Assembly: GCF_030347395.1 (NCBI RefSeq)
Contig: NZ_CP128170.1
Span: 2,604,001 to 2,668,000 of the forward strand
Length of the DNA: 64,000 nucleotides
Direction: 5' to 3'
From: Microbacterium sp. ET2
Lineage (GTDB): Bacteria > Actinomycetota > Actinomycetes > Actinomycetales > Microbacteriaceae
The notes under the pieces: generated by a model
The model's input: only the letters and a program-made list of their open reading frames with translations
Told to the model about the DNA's origin: nothing
Databases searched by the model: none
Translations under genes and position numbers: made by a program
Shown here: in pieces, positions 1-8,444 of the stretch
Position numbering within the stretch: the first letter of the stretch is position 1
Layout of the letters: the number at the start of each line of letters is the position of its first letter

Positions 1-1
1 G

Positions 2-259
2 CAGCCCGGCGCCGGCACGGGCGAGCACTGCCACGCCGGCCAGCTGATCGCGGTGGTGAAGGAGGGCGCGCTCACCCACTACGCCCCCACCCACCCCGAC
101 GGGGTGCGCGTCTACGAGACCGGCGAGGCGATCATCGAGGGCGCCGAGTACGTGCACCAGGGCGTCAACGAGGGCGACATCCCCGTCGTGCTGTGGGTGA
201 CGTACGTGATCCCCGAGGGGGAGCCGCTGGCCGAGACCGACCTGGCGAACTGCGGCTGA
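2..259 (+). CDS. Cupin-domain protein (C-terminal part, cut by window edge)
   Basis: The reading frame is already open at base 2, so only the last 85 residues are visible. The motif GTGEHCHAGQ followed by about 40 residues and EYVHQGVNEGD has the spacing and histidines of a small beta-barrel cupin (metal-binding GxHxH-like first motif, second motif with a later His). The end, around a hydrophobic VLWVTYVIPEG strand, is typical of such proteins. No substrate can be inferred. It converges on the next gene with a 3-nt gap. An ATG/GTG at 53 exists but lies inside the domain and is not the start. Confidence 0.6.
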   Translation, partial: QPGAGTGEHCHAGQLIAVVKEGALTHYAPTHPDGVRVYETGEAIIEGAEYVHQGVNEGDIPVVLWVTYVIPEGEPLAETDLANCG

Positions 260-262
260 GCG

Positions 263-1219
263 TCAGACGTCGGCGTCCGCCGGGGCCGTGCTCCAGGACA
301 GCGACTCGATGTAGCGCAGCAGCACGCCCTCCCGGAGGGCCCACGGCGAGATCTCGAGCTCGTCGATCTTCAGCATCGACATCGCGGTGTCGAGCACCAC
401 GGCGGCCGCGACGATCTGGAACGTGCGGTCGGCGGTGATGCCCGGCAGCTCCTGACGCGCGCTCGCGGGGATGCGGGCGAGCCGCGGGATCCACGACGCC
501 AGTGCGGCGCGGGGGAGCAGCATCCGTTCGCTCCCGGTCCAGCCGGGGACGGGGTACCCGGCGAGCTTCGCCAGCGAGCGGATCGCCTTCGACGACCCCA
601 CGACGTGATCGGGCTTGTCGAGCGCGCGGAAGCGGCCGATGACCGGCTCGAGGGTGGCCTTCGCATGCGCGCGCACGCGCTCGACGGCGTCCTCGCCGGG
701 CGGGTCGTCGGGCATGAACTGCACCGTCATGCGTCCCGCTCCCAGAGGGACGGATGCTGCCGCTTCCGGCAGTTCGTCAGACCCGGCCGCGATCTCGAGC
801 GAACCGCCGCCGATGTCGAACAGGAGGATCTGCCCGGCCGACCAGCCGAACCACCGCCGGACGGCGAGGAAGGTGTACCGCGCCTCAGCCTCACCGCCGA
901 GCACCTGAAGGGGCGCGCCGAGCGCGGCCTCGAGGCGTGCGATGACCTCGGGCCCGTTCGTCGCCTCGCGGACGGCGGAGGTGGCGGTCGCCAGCAGCTC
1001 CTCGACCTTCTCGTCGGCGGCGACCCGGCGCGCCTCGGCGACGGCGTCGACGAGTGCCGTCACGCCCTCCTCGGTGATCGAGCCGTCGGGGGCGAGGTAG
1101 CGCATGAGGCGCAGCACCGTCCGCCGACTGGTCGTACCCAGCGGGCGCCCGCCGGGCTTCACATCGGCGACGAGCAGGTGGACGGTGTTCGAGCCGATGT
1201 CGAGGACTCCGAGGCGCAC
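263..1219 (-). CDS. Ppx/GppA family exopolyphosphatase/guanosine pentaphosphatase
   Basis: A 318-residue member of the ASKHA Ppx/GppA phosphatase family, which hydrolyses polyphosphate or pppGpp in the cytoplasm. The N-terminal phosphate-1 loop GVLDIGSNTVHLLV and the second loop LFDIGGGSLEIA, near residue 137, are both intact. The length matches the short actinobacterial form, which lacks the HD domain of E. coli GppA. The start is GTG at 1219: a TAGCCT hexamer lies 6 nt upstream, so the mRNA is probably leaderless. Whether it acts mainly on polyphosphate or pppGpp cannot be told from sequence. Confidence 0.88.
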   Translation of the reverse strand: MRLGVLDIGSNTVHLLVADVKPGGRPLGTTSRRTVLRLMRYLAPDGSITEEGVTALVDAVAEARRVAADEKVEELLATATSAVREATNGPEVIARLEAALGAPLQVLGGEAEARYTFLAVRRWFGWSAGQILLFDIGGGSLEIAAGSDELPEAAASVPLGAGRMTVQFMPDDPPGEDAVERVRAHAKATLEPVIGRFRALDKPDHVVGSSKAIRSLAKLAGYPVPGWTGSERMLLPRAALASWIPRLARIPASARQELPGITADRTFQIVAAAVVLDTAMSMLKIDELEISPWALREGVLLRYIESLSWSTAPADADV

Positions 1220-1225
1220 GGCTTC

Positions 1226-1231
1226 AGGCTA
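1226..1231 (-). promoter_or_regulatory. -10 element of ppx/gppA-like gene
   Basis: Minus-strand TAGCCT, 6 nt before the GTG at 1219; this fits a leaderless transcript. Confidence 0.55.
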
Positions 1232-1267
1232 GCGGGCGGTGGTTGGGGGTGCGGCGCGGGCGCTGTG

Positions 1268-1348
1268 CCGAACTCCTGCAATTCGGGGCGCGGGGCGCCG
1301 AAACGGGCCGTTTTCGGCGGTGCGGGGCCGGTTCTGCAGGAGTTACGG
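1268..1348. repeat. Inverted repeat, family A copy 1
   Basis: Arms CCGAACTCCTGCAATTC (1268-1284) and TTCTGCAGGAGTTACGG (1332-1348) pair imperfectly. Between them is a second dyad built on CGAAACGGGCCGTTTTCG. A further weaker dyad follows: CTCCTCACATTCG near 1367 against CGAATCTGGGGAG near 1424. The same AACTCCTGCA...TGCAGGAGTT arms occur at 4923-5004 and 44528-44617, so this is a dispersed REP-like element. It fills most of the 279-nt gap between the divergent ppx-like gene and coaA. Confidence 0.7.
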
Positions 1349-1485
1349 ACGGGCGGCGCGGCGCACCTCCTCACATTCGCGGCCTTCGGGCCGGATTCGG
1401 CCGGGTTCGGCGCGTCGGCGGCCGAATCTGGGGAGTTGTGACGCCGCCGACCCCGCGGCGGCCCGGCAACGGGGCGGCCGGTGGT

Positions 1486-1491
1486 TACGAT
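1486..1491 (+). promoter_or_regulatory. -10 element of coaA
   Basis: TACGAT, 7 nt before the ATG at 1499. It is the same hexamer at the same spacing as in front of glmS, and it decides the coaA start. Confidence 0.6.
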
Positions 1492-1498
1492 GAGCGCC

Positions 1499-2449
1499 AT
1501 GTCTGTCGACGAAGCGACCACCGACCTGGCCCTCTCGCTGTACCGGGAGATCGCCCGCGAAGACTGGGCGCGGATGGCTGCGGGCATCCCGCAGCCCCTC
1601 AGCGAGACGGAGGTCGTGCAGCTGCGCGGGCTCGGCGACCGGCTCGACATCGCCGAGGTCGCCGAGGTGTACCTGCCGCTGTCGCGCCTGCTCTCGCTGT
1701 ACGCCCAGGCCACCAAGCGCCTCGGCGCCGAGACGAGCGCGTTCCTCGGCGAGGCCGACACCACCACACCCTTCGTCATCGGCGTCGCCGGGTCGGTCGC
1801 GGTGGGCAAGTCGACCATCGCCCGCCTGCTGCGCGAGCTCGTCAGTCGCTGGCCCGGCACGCCGCGCGTCGAGCTCGTCACCACCGACGGCTTCCTCTAC
1901 CCCAACGCCGAGCTCGAGCGACGCGGGCTCATGGCACGCAAGGGCTTCCCGGAGTCGTACGACCGGCGCGCCCTCGTGGAGTTCCTCACCGACGTCAAGA
2001 GCGGGGCGGTCGAGGCGCGCGCGCCGTTCTACTCCCACGTCAAGTACGACATCGTCCCCGACGCGCACGTGACGGTGCGCCGCCCCGACGTCGTGATCGT
2101 CGAGGGGTTGAACGTCCTGCAGCCGCCGCCGGCGCCGAATGACGTCGCCGTCAGCGACCTGTTCGACTTCTCCATCTACGTCGATGCCGACGCCTCCGAC
2201 ATCGAGTCGTGGTTCGTGGCGCGCTTCCTCGCCCTGCGGCACGCGGCGTTCAGCGACCCGAACTCGTTCTTCCGCGTCTTCGCCGAGCTGAGTGACGACG
2301 AAGCGGTGACCACCGCGCTCGGCTACTGGAACGACATCAACCTTCCGAACCTCGAGGCGAACGTGCTGCCCACACGGCATCGCGCGACGCTCGTGCTGCG
2401 CAAGGCCGCCTCGCACGCCGTCGAGAGTGTGCTGCTGCGGAAGCTCTGA
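1499..2449 (+). CDS. coaA: Type I pantothenate kinase
   Basis: Phosphorylates pantothenate with ATP, the first step of coenzyme A synthesis, in the cytoplasm. At 316 residues it matches bacterial CoaA (E. coli 316). The P-loop [12 protein letters not shown] lies near residue 95. The downstream [19 protein letters not shown] and [10 protein letters not shown] blocks are the signature of this P-loop kinase family. In-frame starts also exist at 1481 (GTG) and 1490 (ATG). I chose 1499 because TACGAT stands 7 nt upstream and 1490 overlaps that hexamer. Confidence 0.95.
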   Translation: MSVDEATTDLALSLYREIAREDWARMAAGIPQPLSETEVVQLRGLGDRLDIAEVAEVYLPLSRLLSLYAQATKRLGAETSAFLGEADTTTPFVIGVAGSVAVGKSTIARLLRELVSRWPGTPRVELVTTDGFLYPNAELERRGLMARKGFPESYDRRALVEFLTDVKSGAVEARAPFYSHVKYDIVPDAHVTVRRPDVVIVEGLNVLQPPPAPNDVAVSDLFDFSIYVDADASDIESWFVARFLALRHAAFSDPNSFFRVFAELSDDEAVTTALGYWNDINLPNLEANVLPTRHRATLVLRKAASHAVESVLLRKL

Positions 2450-2450
2450 G

Positions 2451-2762
2451 TCAGCGCTTCCGCCCGCTGAGGCGCGGGTTCGCGCCGAAGACGCGCGCGA
2501 GCAGCAAGCCCATGCCCACCGCGCCGACCGCGAACGCGATCCGCTCCGACCTCCAGCGCGTGCCGCGATGCAGCCACGTGCCGAGCGCGAGGTTGGACAT
2601 GCCCCAGGCGACGTTGACGACCGGGGACGACAATCCCTGCCCCGGTGGGTCGGCGAACGGGGTCGGGAACGGCTGACCGCGAAGGCCGCTCACCGTGTGC
2701 GGGACGCCGTTCACCAGCGCGGCGCCGCTGAGGGCCAGTCGCATCATTCCACCCAGACTCAT
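2451..2762 (-). CDS. Small hydrophobic protein of unknown function
   Basis: A 103-residue protein with a basic tail (GRKR). It has two weakly hydrophobic stretches, near MMRLALSGAALVNG at the N-terminus and IAFAVGAVGMGLLLARVFG near the C-terminus; the latter is a plausible membrane helix. The frame continues upstream to 2879. I chose the ATG at 2762 because GGGGAG precedes it by 6 nt and a TAGGCT hexamer lies about 35 nt further up. It converges tail to tail with coaA, one base apart. I do not recognise a family. Confidence 0.6.
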   Translation of the reverse strand: MSLGGMMRLALSGAALVNGVPHTVSGLRGQPFPTPFADPPGQGLSSPVVNVAWGMSNLALGTWLHRGTRWRSERIAFAVGAVGMGLLLARVFGANPRLSGRKR

Positions 2763-3035
2763 CGCTGCTCCCCACGTCGCACTCGGTTGCCTCGAGCCTA
2801 GGAAGGGGCGCGCGTGTCGCGGAAGGGGTTGCGCCCGGGAGGGAATCGGCGCACGGGAGGACCCGCCGCGCCGCGGCATCCGCTCCTGTGTCTATCTCCT
2901 CCCGTGTGCGGGCGGGGTTGAGACGGCGAGGCGGCGACGGACAGGGTGATTGATGGATGGCGGCGGGCACCCGCGGCTCGCGCGCCACGCCACGCCCGAC
3001 GATCGGCGCGGGGCGGGCGCTCAGCCTCGCCCACT

Positions 3036-3041
3036 TACGAT
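3036..3041 (+). promoter_or_regulatory. -10 element of glmS
   Basis: TACGAT, 7 nt before the glmS ATG; fits a leaderless mRNA. Confidence 0.6.
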
Positions 3042-3048
3042 GGAGCCC

Positions 3049-4902
3049 ATGTGTGGAATCGTCGGATACGTCGGCCCTCGCCAGAGCCAGGCCATCCTCC
3101 TCTCCGGGCTCTCGCGACTGGAATACCGCGGATACGACTCCGCCGGCATCGCCGTCATCGACGGCGGCGGAGATCTGGGCATGCGCAAGCGTGCCGGCAA
3201 GCTCGGCATCCTCCGCGACGACCTGGAGTCCCACCCGCTCGCCGACGGCACCACCGGCATCGGGCACACCCGGTGGGCGACCCACGGCGGACCCACCGAC
3301 GACAACGCCCACCCGCACCTGGCCGATGACGACAGGCTCGCCGTCATCCACAACGGCATCATCGAGAACTACGCCGCCCTGAAGTCCGAGCTCCTCGCCG
3401 AGGACTACACCTTCAAGAGCGAGACCGACACCGAGGTCGCCGCCGTGCTCCTCGGTCGCGCGTACCGCGCCCGGGGCGGTGACCTCGTCGCCGCGTTCCG
3501 CGATGTCGCCGCGCGCCTGGAGGGTGCGTTCACCCTCCTCGCCATGCACCGCGACCAGCCGGGCCTCGTCGTCGGCGCCCGCCGCAACTCGCCGCTCGTC
3601 ATCGGGCTCGGCGAGGGGGAGAACTTCCTCGCCTCCGACGTCGCCGCCTTCGTCGAGCACACGCGCGACGCCCTCGCGATCGGACAGGACGAGATCGTCG
3701 CCATCACGCCCGAGGGCGTGGAGGTCACCGACTTCGACGGCAACGCGGTCGAGGTCGAGCGGTTCGAAGTGACCTGGGACGCCTCGGCCGCCGACAAGGG
3801 CGGCTGGTCGTCGTTCATGGCCAAGGAGGTCTCGGAGGAGCCCGAGGCCGTGGCGAACACGCTGCGCGGTCGCATCCGTGACGGTGTCGTCACCATCCCC
3901 GAACTGGACGGGCTCGACGACCTGTTCAGCGGCATCTCGCGCATCATCATCATCGCCTGCGGCACCGCCGCCTATGCCGGGATGACCGGGAAGTACGCCC
4001 TCGAGCAGTGGGCGCGGGTGCCGGTCGACGTCGAGCTCGCGCACGAGTTCCGCTACCGCGACCCGGTCCTGACCCCCGACACGCTCGTAGTGTCGATCAG
4101 CCAGTCGGGCGAGACCATGGACACCCTCATGGCCGTGAAGTACGCCCGCGAACAGGGCGCGAAGACCGTGTCGATCTGCAACACACAGGGCGCGACGATC
4201 CCGCGCGAATCGGACGCGATCGTCTACACCCACGCCGGCCCCGAGGTCGCCGTCGCCTCGACGAAGGCGTTCGTCGCGCAGATCACCGCGCTGTACCTGC
4301 TGGCCCTGCACATCGCGGGGCTGCGCGGTACGCTCGGCGCCGCCGAGATCGCCGAGCAGGCGCGCGAGCTCGAAGCGGTGCCCGAGAAGATCGCGCACAT
4401 CCTCGCCACCGAGCAGGAGCGCATCGAGCAGCTCGCGCACTGGATGGGTGACACCCGCTCGGTGCTCTTCCTCGGCCGGCACGTGGGCTATCCCATCGCC
4501 CTTGAGGGTGCGCTGAAGCTCAAGGAGATCTCGTACATCCACGCCGAGGGCTTCGCCGCCGGTGAGCTCAAGCACGGACCCATCGCGCTCATCGAGCCCG
4601 GACAGCCCGTCTTCGTCATCGTCCCCTCGCCGCGCGGATCGGCGGTGCTGCACCCGAAGGTCGTCTCGAACATCGAGGAGATCAAGGCCCGCGGCGCGCG
4701 AGTGATCGCGATCGCCGAGGAGGGCGATGTCGCGGTGCTGCCCTCCGCCGACGAGGTGCTGCGCATCCCGCTCGCGGGACCGCTCTTCGAGCCGCTTCTG
4801 GCCGTCGTGCCGTTGCACATCTTCGCGATGGGCCTCGCCACCGCCAAGGGTCTCGACGTCGACCAGCCGCGCAACCTCGCCAAGTCGGTCACGGTCGAGT
4901 AA
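3049..4902 (+). CDS. glmS: Glutamine-fructose-6-phosphate aminotransferase (isomerizing)
   Basis: Makes glucosamine-6-phosphate from fructose-6-phosphate and glutamine, the entry step to UDP-GlcNAc and cell wall. It has 617 residues, the usual length. The N-terminal nucleophile Cys2 follows Met directly (MCGIVGYVG), with HTRWATHG and HNGIIENY of the Ntn glutaminase domain (about 1-240). Two SIS domains follow, with ACGTAAYAG and SQSGET. The C-terminus DQPRNLAKSVTVE is the canonical substrate-closing tail. The start at 3049 is fixed by the required Cys2; the longer frame from 2950 would bury it. Confidence 0.98.
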   Translation: MCGIVGYVGPRQSQAILLSGLSRLEYRGYDSAGIAVIDGGGDLGMRKRAGKLGILRDDLESHPLADGTTGIGHTRWATHGGPTDDNAHPHLADDDRLAVIHNGIIENYAALKSELLAEDYTFKSETDTEVAAVLLGRAYRARGGDLVAAFRDVAARLEGAFTLLAMHRDQPGLVVGARRNSPLVIGLGEGENFLASDVAAFVEHTRDALAIGQDEIVAITPEGVEVTDFDGNAVEVERFEVTWDASAADKGGWSSFMAKEVSEEPEAVANTLRGRIRDGVVTIPELDGLDDLFSGISRIIIIACGTAAYAGMTGKYALEQWARVPVDVELAHEFRYRDPVLTPDTLVVSISQSGETMDTLMAVKYAREQGAKTVSICNTQGATIPRESDAIVYTHAGPEVAVASTKAFVAQITALYLLALHIAGLRGTLGAAEIAEQARELEAVPEKIAHILATEQERIEQLAHWMGDTRSVLFLGRHVGYPIALEGALKLKEISYIHAEGFAAGELKHGPIALIEPGQPVFVIVPSPRGSAVLHPKVVSNIEEIKARGARVIAIAEEGDVAVLPSADEVLRIPLAGPLFEPLLAVVPLHIFAMGLATAKGLDVDQPRNLAKSVTVE

Positions 4903-4922
4903 GGCGCATCGCCTTCTGCCGT

Positions 4923-5004
4923 CCGCAACTCCTGCAGAATCGGCCGTGCGGGTCTGATCTCAGGGCCTGAGGCGGCCCAGGCCGGCGTTCTGCAGGAGTT
5001 CGGG
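4923..5004. repeat. Inverted repeat, family A copy 2
   Basis: Arms CCGCAACTCCTGCAGAA (4923-4939) and GTTCTGCAGGAGTTCGG (4987-5003). Inside is a GC-rich dyad CTCAGGGCCTGAG. It stands just after glmS and could also end that transcript, though no T-run follows. Confidence 0.7.
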
Positions 5005-5054
5005 ACACGTGCCGGCCGGCAGTGCCCCCGCGCTCGACGCCGCGCCGCCGTTGA

Positions 5055-5060
5055 TAGGGT
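5055..5060 (+). promoter_or_regulatory. Probable -10 element of the acpS-alr-tsaE operon
   Basis: TAGGGT about 25 nt before the acpS start, followed by a GGAGAGGAG ribosome binding site at 5071-5079. Unlike neighbouring genes, this transcript has a short leader. Confidence 0.4.
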
Positions 5061-5084
5061 GACAGCCGCGGGAGAGGAGAGCGG

Positions 5085-5453
5085 ATGATCGCCGGCATCG
5101 GCGTCGACCTGGTCGACATCTCCCGCTTCGAAGCCACCCTCGACCGCACGCCGCGCCTTCTCGAGCGTCTCTTCTCCCCGGCCGAGCGGGCGCTGAAGCC
5201 CCGGTCGCTCGCCGCCCGCTACGCCGCCAAGGAAGCACTGATCAAGGCGCTCGGCGGCTCGGACGGCGTCTACTGGACCGACATCGAGGTGTGGAACGAG
5301 TCGTCGGGCCGCCCCCAGTTCACCCTGTCGGGAAGCACGGCCGATGTGATCGTCGACCGCGGGATCTCGTCGGTGCACCTGTCGATGTCGCACGACGCCG
5401 GCTTCGCCGTGGCGTACGTGATCGTCGAGACGAACGAAGGAGTGATCGGATGA
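5085..5453 (+). CDS. acpS: Holo-[acyl-carrier-protein] synthase
   Basis: Transfers 4'-phosphopantetheine from CoA to the serine of acyl carrier protein. It has 122 residues, normal for the trimeric AcpS type. The signature is complete: GIGVDLVDISRF at the N-terminus (Asp for Mg2+), then RLFSPAE and AARYAAKEALIKAL (Glu and Lys of the active site), and a C-terminal SMSHDAGFAVAYVI strand. The last base pairs overlap alr by 4 nt (ATGA), so translation is probably coupled. It starts a three-gene operon acpS-alr-tsaE, an arrangement common in Actinobacteria. Confidence 0.96.
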   Translation: MIAGIGVDLVDISRFEATLDRTPRLLERLFSPAERALKPRSLAARYAAKEALIKALGGSDGVYWTDIEVWNESSGRPQFTLSGSTADVIVDRGISSVHLSMSHDAGFAVAYVIVETNEGVIG

Positions 5454-6574
5454 CGCGACTCCCCGCCGGCAGCATGCGCGAGGCCGTCATCGACGTCGGC
5501 GCGATCGCCGACAACGTCCGCCACTTCCGCCGCCTCACCGGCTCGGAGGTCATCGCCGTCGTCAAGGCCGACGGCTACGGTCACGGCGCGGCCCGCGCGG
5601 CGACCGCCGCGCTCGACGGTGGCGCGACCCGGCTCGGCGTCGCCGACATCACCGAGGCCCTGGCCCTTCGTCGCGCCGGCATCCGCGCCCCGATCATGGC
5701 GTGGCTGCACGCGCCCGGCGCGTCGTTCGCCGAGGCGGCGGCGCACGGCATCGAACTCGGCATCTCGACCCTCGACCAGCTGCAGGCAGCGGCGGCCGCC
5801 GCCTCCGGAGAGCGCTCGGTCGCGGTGCACCTCAAGGTCGAGACCGGGCTCTCGCGCAACGGCCTCACCCCGACCGACGCGCGCATCGCCTTCGCCGAGG
5901 CCGCGCGCCTCGAGCGGATCGGCAAGCTCCGGGTCATCGGCATCTTCAGCCACCTCTCCAACGCCTCCGCCGACGACGACCGGGCCGCGCTCGGTCGGTT
6001 CGAGCAGGCGCTCGGCGCCGCGGCCTCCCTGGGCCTTGCCCCGCCCCTTCGCCATCTCGCGGCCACGCATGCGGCCCTCGCTCTGCCGGAAACCCGTCTC
6101 GGCTGCGTGCGCATCGGCATCGGCATCTACGGACTGTCGCCCTTCGCCGACCGCGGGTCGGCCGAGCTCGGCCTCCGCCCCGCCATGACCCTGCGCGCGG
6201 CGGTCGCGAACGTGCGGCGCGTGCCCGCCGGCACGGGGGTGTCGTACGGCTACGACTACCGCACGCCCCGCGAGACCACGCTCGCGCTCGTGCCTCTCGG
6301 CTACGCCGACGGCGTGCCGCGGCAGGCGTCCGGGAGGGGGCCCGTCTCCATCGGGGGTCGCCGCTACGCCGTCGCCGGGCGCATCGCGATGGACCAGTTC
6401 GTCGTCGACGTCGGCGACGCCCCGGTCGCGATCGGCGACGAGGTCGTGCTCTTCGGCGATCCGACGCTCGGCGCTCCCGCCGCCGACGAGTGGGCCGCCG
6501 CCGCCGACACCATCAACTACGAGATCGTCACGCGCATCGGCGCGCGCGTCCCCCGCCGGCAGGTGGACGGATGA
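5450..6574 (+). CDS. alr: Alanine racemase
   Basis: PLP enzyme that makes D-alanine for peptidoglycan. The protein has 374 residues, the usual size. VVKADGYGHGA near residue 34 carries the PLP-binding lysine. HLKVETGLSRNG and FSHLSNAS belong to the TIM-barrel. CVRIGIGIYGLSP and VSYGYDYRT lead to the second catalytic tyrosine, and GRIAMDQFVVDVGD is the C-terminal beta-domain signature. The ATG at 5450 overlaps the acpS stop and has AAGGAG 8 nt upstream. An upstream GTG in the same frame (5291) lies inside acpS and is rejected. Confidence 0.96.
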   Translation: MTRLPAGSMREAVIDVGAIADNVRHFRRLTGSEVIAVVKADGYGHGAARAATAALDGGATRLGVADITEALALRRAGIRAPIMAWLHAPGASFAEAAAHGIELGISTLDQLQAAAAAASGERSVAVHLKVETGLSRNGLTPTDARIAFAEAARLERIGKLRVIGIFSHLSNASADDDRAALGRFEQALGAAASLGLAPPLRHLAATHAALALPETRLGCVRIGIGIYGLSPFADRGSAELGLRPAMTLRAAVANVRRVPAGTGVSYGYDYRTPRETTLALVPLGYADGVPRQASGRGPVSIGGRRYAVAGRIAMDQFVVDVGDAPVAIGDEVVLFGDPTLGAPAADEWAAAADTINYEIVTRIGARVPRRQVDG

Positions 6575-7074
6575 CCGGACTCGACCCCCTCGTCGGAGAA
6601 CGCGAGGTCTCCTCGTCAGCGGAGATGGAGGCGCTCGGCGAGGAGATGGGACGGATGCTGCGCGCCGGCGACCTGGTCGTCCTCACCGGTGCACTGGGGG
6701 CGGGGAAGACCACGCTGACCCGCGGGATCGGCCGCGGGCTCGGGGTGCGGGGGCCCGTGCAGAGTCCCACGTTCGTCCTGGCGCGGACGCACCCGTCGCT
6801 CGTGGGCGGAGCGCCGCTCGTGCACGTCGACGCCTACCGCCTCGGCTCGCCGCTCGAACTCGACGACCTCGACCTCGATGTCGAACGGTCGGTGGTGGTC
6901 GTGGAGTGGGGGCGCGGGATGGTGGAGGGTCTGCGGGACACCTGGTGGGAGGTAGAGCTCGACCGCGAGCTCGGCGGGCGCGGCGCCGACACGATGTGCG
7001 GCGGACCCTCGCGCGCCGTGGAAGAGCTCGACGCCGAGGCCCCGCGCGTCGTGACGGTCACCCGGCGGCCCTGA
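6571..7074 (+). CDS. tsaE: tRNA threonylcarbamoyladenosine biosynthesis ATPase TsaE
   Basis: The P-loop ATPase partner of TsaB and TsaD in t6A37 modification of ANN-decoding tRNAs. It has 167 residues. The Walker A GALGAGKTTLTRGIGRGLGV begins near residue 36, then SPTFVLARTH, HVDAYRLGSP (Walker B region) and VVVVEWGRGM, all diagnostic of TsaE. The ATG at 6571 overlaps the alr stop by 4 nt. The final codons form the first unit of an 18-bp tandem repeat that continues past the stop. Confidence 0.94.
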   Translation: MTGLDPLVGEREVSSSAEMEALGEEMGRMLRAGDLVVLTGALGAGKTTLTRGIGRGLGVRGPVQSPTFVLARTHPSLVGGAPLVHVDAYRLGSPLELDDLDLDVERSVVVVEWGRGMVEGLRDTWWEVELDRELGGRGADTMCGGPSRAVEELDAEAPRVVTVTRRP

Positions 7075-7112
7075 GGCACCCGGCGTCCCTGAGGCACCCG
7101 GCGGCCCTGAGG
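7059..7112 (+). repeat. Three 18-bp direct repeats spanning the tsaE stop codon
   Basis: Units CACCCGGCGGCCCTGAGG at 7059-7076, 7077-7094 (one change, GCGT) and 7095-7112. The first unit encodes the last residues and the TGA of tsaE; the other two are non-coding. The GC-rich low-complexity stretch GCGGCGCGGC follows at about 7240-7275. Confidence 0.85.
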
Positions 7113-7315
7113 GCGCGCGGATCGACGGCCTCCGTCACCCGTGCCGCGGAGATACGCGCAGATTCGGTCGGATGCCGCTGAGGCGCCCGTGGGACGGAGG
7201 ATCGCCGCGGGTGGGGCGAACCGGACCGGACCGGCGCGCCGCGGTGCGGCGCGGCGCGGCGCGGCGCGGTGCGGCGCCATTCAGCGCGCGCCCTGGCCCC
7301 CGCGCCGCGGACGGC

Positions 7316-7696
7316 TCAGCCGCCGAAGAACGCGTTCGCGCGGCGGGTGTAGAGCAGGATGAGGCCGATGATCGCCGGGAGGGCGGAGAAGAAGCCCGTC
7401 CAGAACGTCTCGGCGCCACCGATGATGAGCAGCACGGCGCTGACGATGTTCAACACGAACACGATCGTGACGACGAGGCGCGCTCCGGGACTGCCGCGCA
7501 GCAGCCCGATGCTCACCGCGATGACGATGACCCCGAGGATGATCGTCAGGATGGCGATCAGCACGAGGTTCAGCAGCGGTCCCTGTCCGAACGCCCCGCC
7601 GATGAGGATCAGCGCGCCGCCGAGGATGTTGAAGAAACCCGAGATCCACGCGAGAACGGCGACGATCGTGACGCCGACGGGACGAGACGCGGCCAT
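7316..7696 (-). CDS. Four-helix small membrane protein, function unknown
   Basis: A 126-residue protein consisting almost wholly of four hydrophobic segments: VTIVAVLAWISGFFNILGGALILIGG, LVLIAILTIILGVIVIAVSIGLL, LVVTIVFVLNIVSAVLLIIGG and FSALPAIIGLILLYTRRAN. The pattern resembles small actinobacterial integral membrane proteins carried as domains of unknown function. The start at 7696 has GAAGGAG 6 nt upstream; the frame also extends to a GTG at 7738 without support. A TACGGT hexamer near 7738-7743 (minus strand) may be its -10. It is transcribed away from tsaB. Confidence 0.75.
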   Translation of the reverse strand: MAASRPVGVTIVAVLAWISGFFNILGGALILIGGAFGQGPLLNLVLIAILTIILGVIVIAVSIGLLRGSPGARLVVTIVFVLNIVSAVLLIIGGAETFWTGFFSALPAIIGLILLYTRRANAFFGG

Positions 7697-7781
7697 GGCA
7701 CTCTCCTTCTGGTTGTGTTCCACACCGGTGCTGCCCACACCGTAGCGCTCCTGCCCCCGCGGGCGCGACGGCTCGCCCGAC

Positions 7782-7787
7782 TACCCT
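7782..7787 (+). promoter_or_regulatory. -10 element of tsaB
   Basis: TACCCT, 6 nt before the GTG at 7794. The spacer GGAGGG could serve as a leader only if transcription began earlier. Confidence 0.55.
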
Positions 7788-7793
7788 GGAGGG

Positions 7794-8444
7794 GTGATCC
7801 TCGGCATCGACACGTCCCTCGGAACCGCCGTCGCGGTGATCGAACCCGACGGCGTCGTGGTCGCCGTCGCCGACAGTTCGAACCCGCTCGGGCACGCCGA
7901 GGCGATCGGCGGTCTCCTGGAGCAGGTGCTCGCCCCGGCGGACGCGATCACGCACGTCGCTGTCGGCATGGGCCCGGGGCCCTTCACCGGGCTACGCGTG
8001 GGCATCGCCGCCGCCCGGGCCTTCGCCCTGGGACAACGTGAAGGTCGCGGCATCCCGCTCGTCCCGGTGCCGAGTCACGACGCCGCCGCCCTCAGTTTGC
8101 TGCTCGGGGACGCCGTCGCCGGCGCCGACGACACCGCACCCTTCGCCGTGGTCACCGACGCACGCCGGCGCGAGTTCGCGTACTCGGTCTTCGAGGGGAC
8201 GGATGACGACGGCGTGGCCGTCCGCACCGCCGGACCCCTGCTCGCTCCCCGCGACGAGCTCGACGAGCGGCTGGCCGCGCTCGGCGCGGCGCGGCGGGAT
8301 GTCACAGCGGTTCCTGCCGCGATGGTCGCGCTCGCGGCATCCCGGGCCCTGGCGGCAGGGCGCGAGCTCGCGACATCCGAACCTCTCTATCTGCGCTCGC
8401 CGGACGTGACCCTCCCCGGAGCCCCGAAGAAGGTGACCGCGTGA
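7794..8444 (+). CDS. tsaB: tRNA threonylcarbamoyladenosine biosynthesis protein TsaB
   Basis: An inactive ASKHA paralogue of TsaD that scaffolds the TsaBDE complex. It has 216 residues. The N-terminal ILGIDTSLGTAVAVIE loop, the helix containing GHAEAIGGLLEQVL, and the highly conserved VGMGPGPFTGLRVGIAAARAFAL are diagnostic. The GTG start overlaps no other gene; the stop overlaps rimI by 4 nt. The order tsaB-rimI-tsaD, with tsaE a little upstream, is the standard actinobacterial arrangement. Confidence 0.94.
   Translation: MILGIDTSLGTAVAVIEPDGVVVAVADSSNPLGHAEAIGGLLEQVLAPADAITHVAVGMGPGPFTGLRVGIAAARAFALGQREGRGIPLVPVPSHDAAALSLLLGDAVAGADDTAPFAVVTDARRREFAYSVFEGTDDDGVAVRTAGPLLAPRDELDERLAALGAARRDVTAVPAAMVALAASRALAAGRELATSEPLYLRSPDVTLPGAPKKVTA

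Noticed and set aside
53..259. Complete small gene starting at GTG 53
   Set aside because: The cupin fold extends upstream of 53 to the window edge; this is the end of a longer gene.
2323..4818. 831-codon minus-strand open frame opposite glmS
   Set aside because: Antisense of a canonical glmS; composition is Asp/Arg-rich nonsense with no domain.
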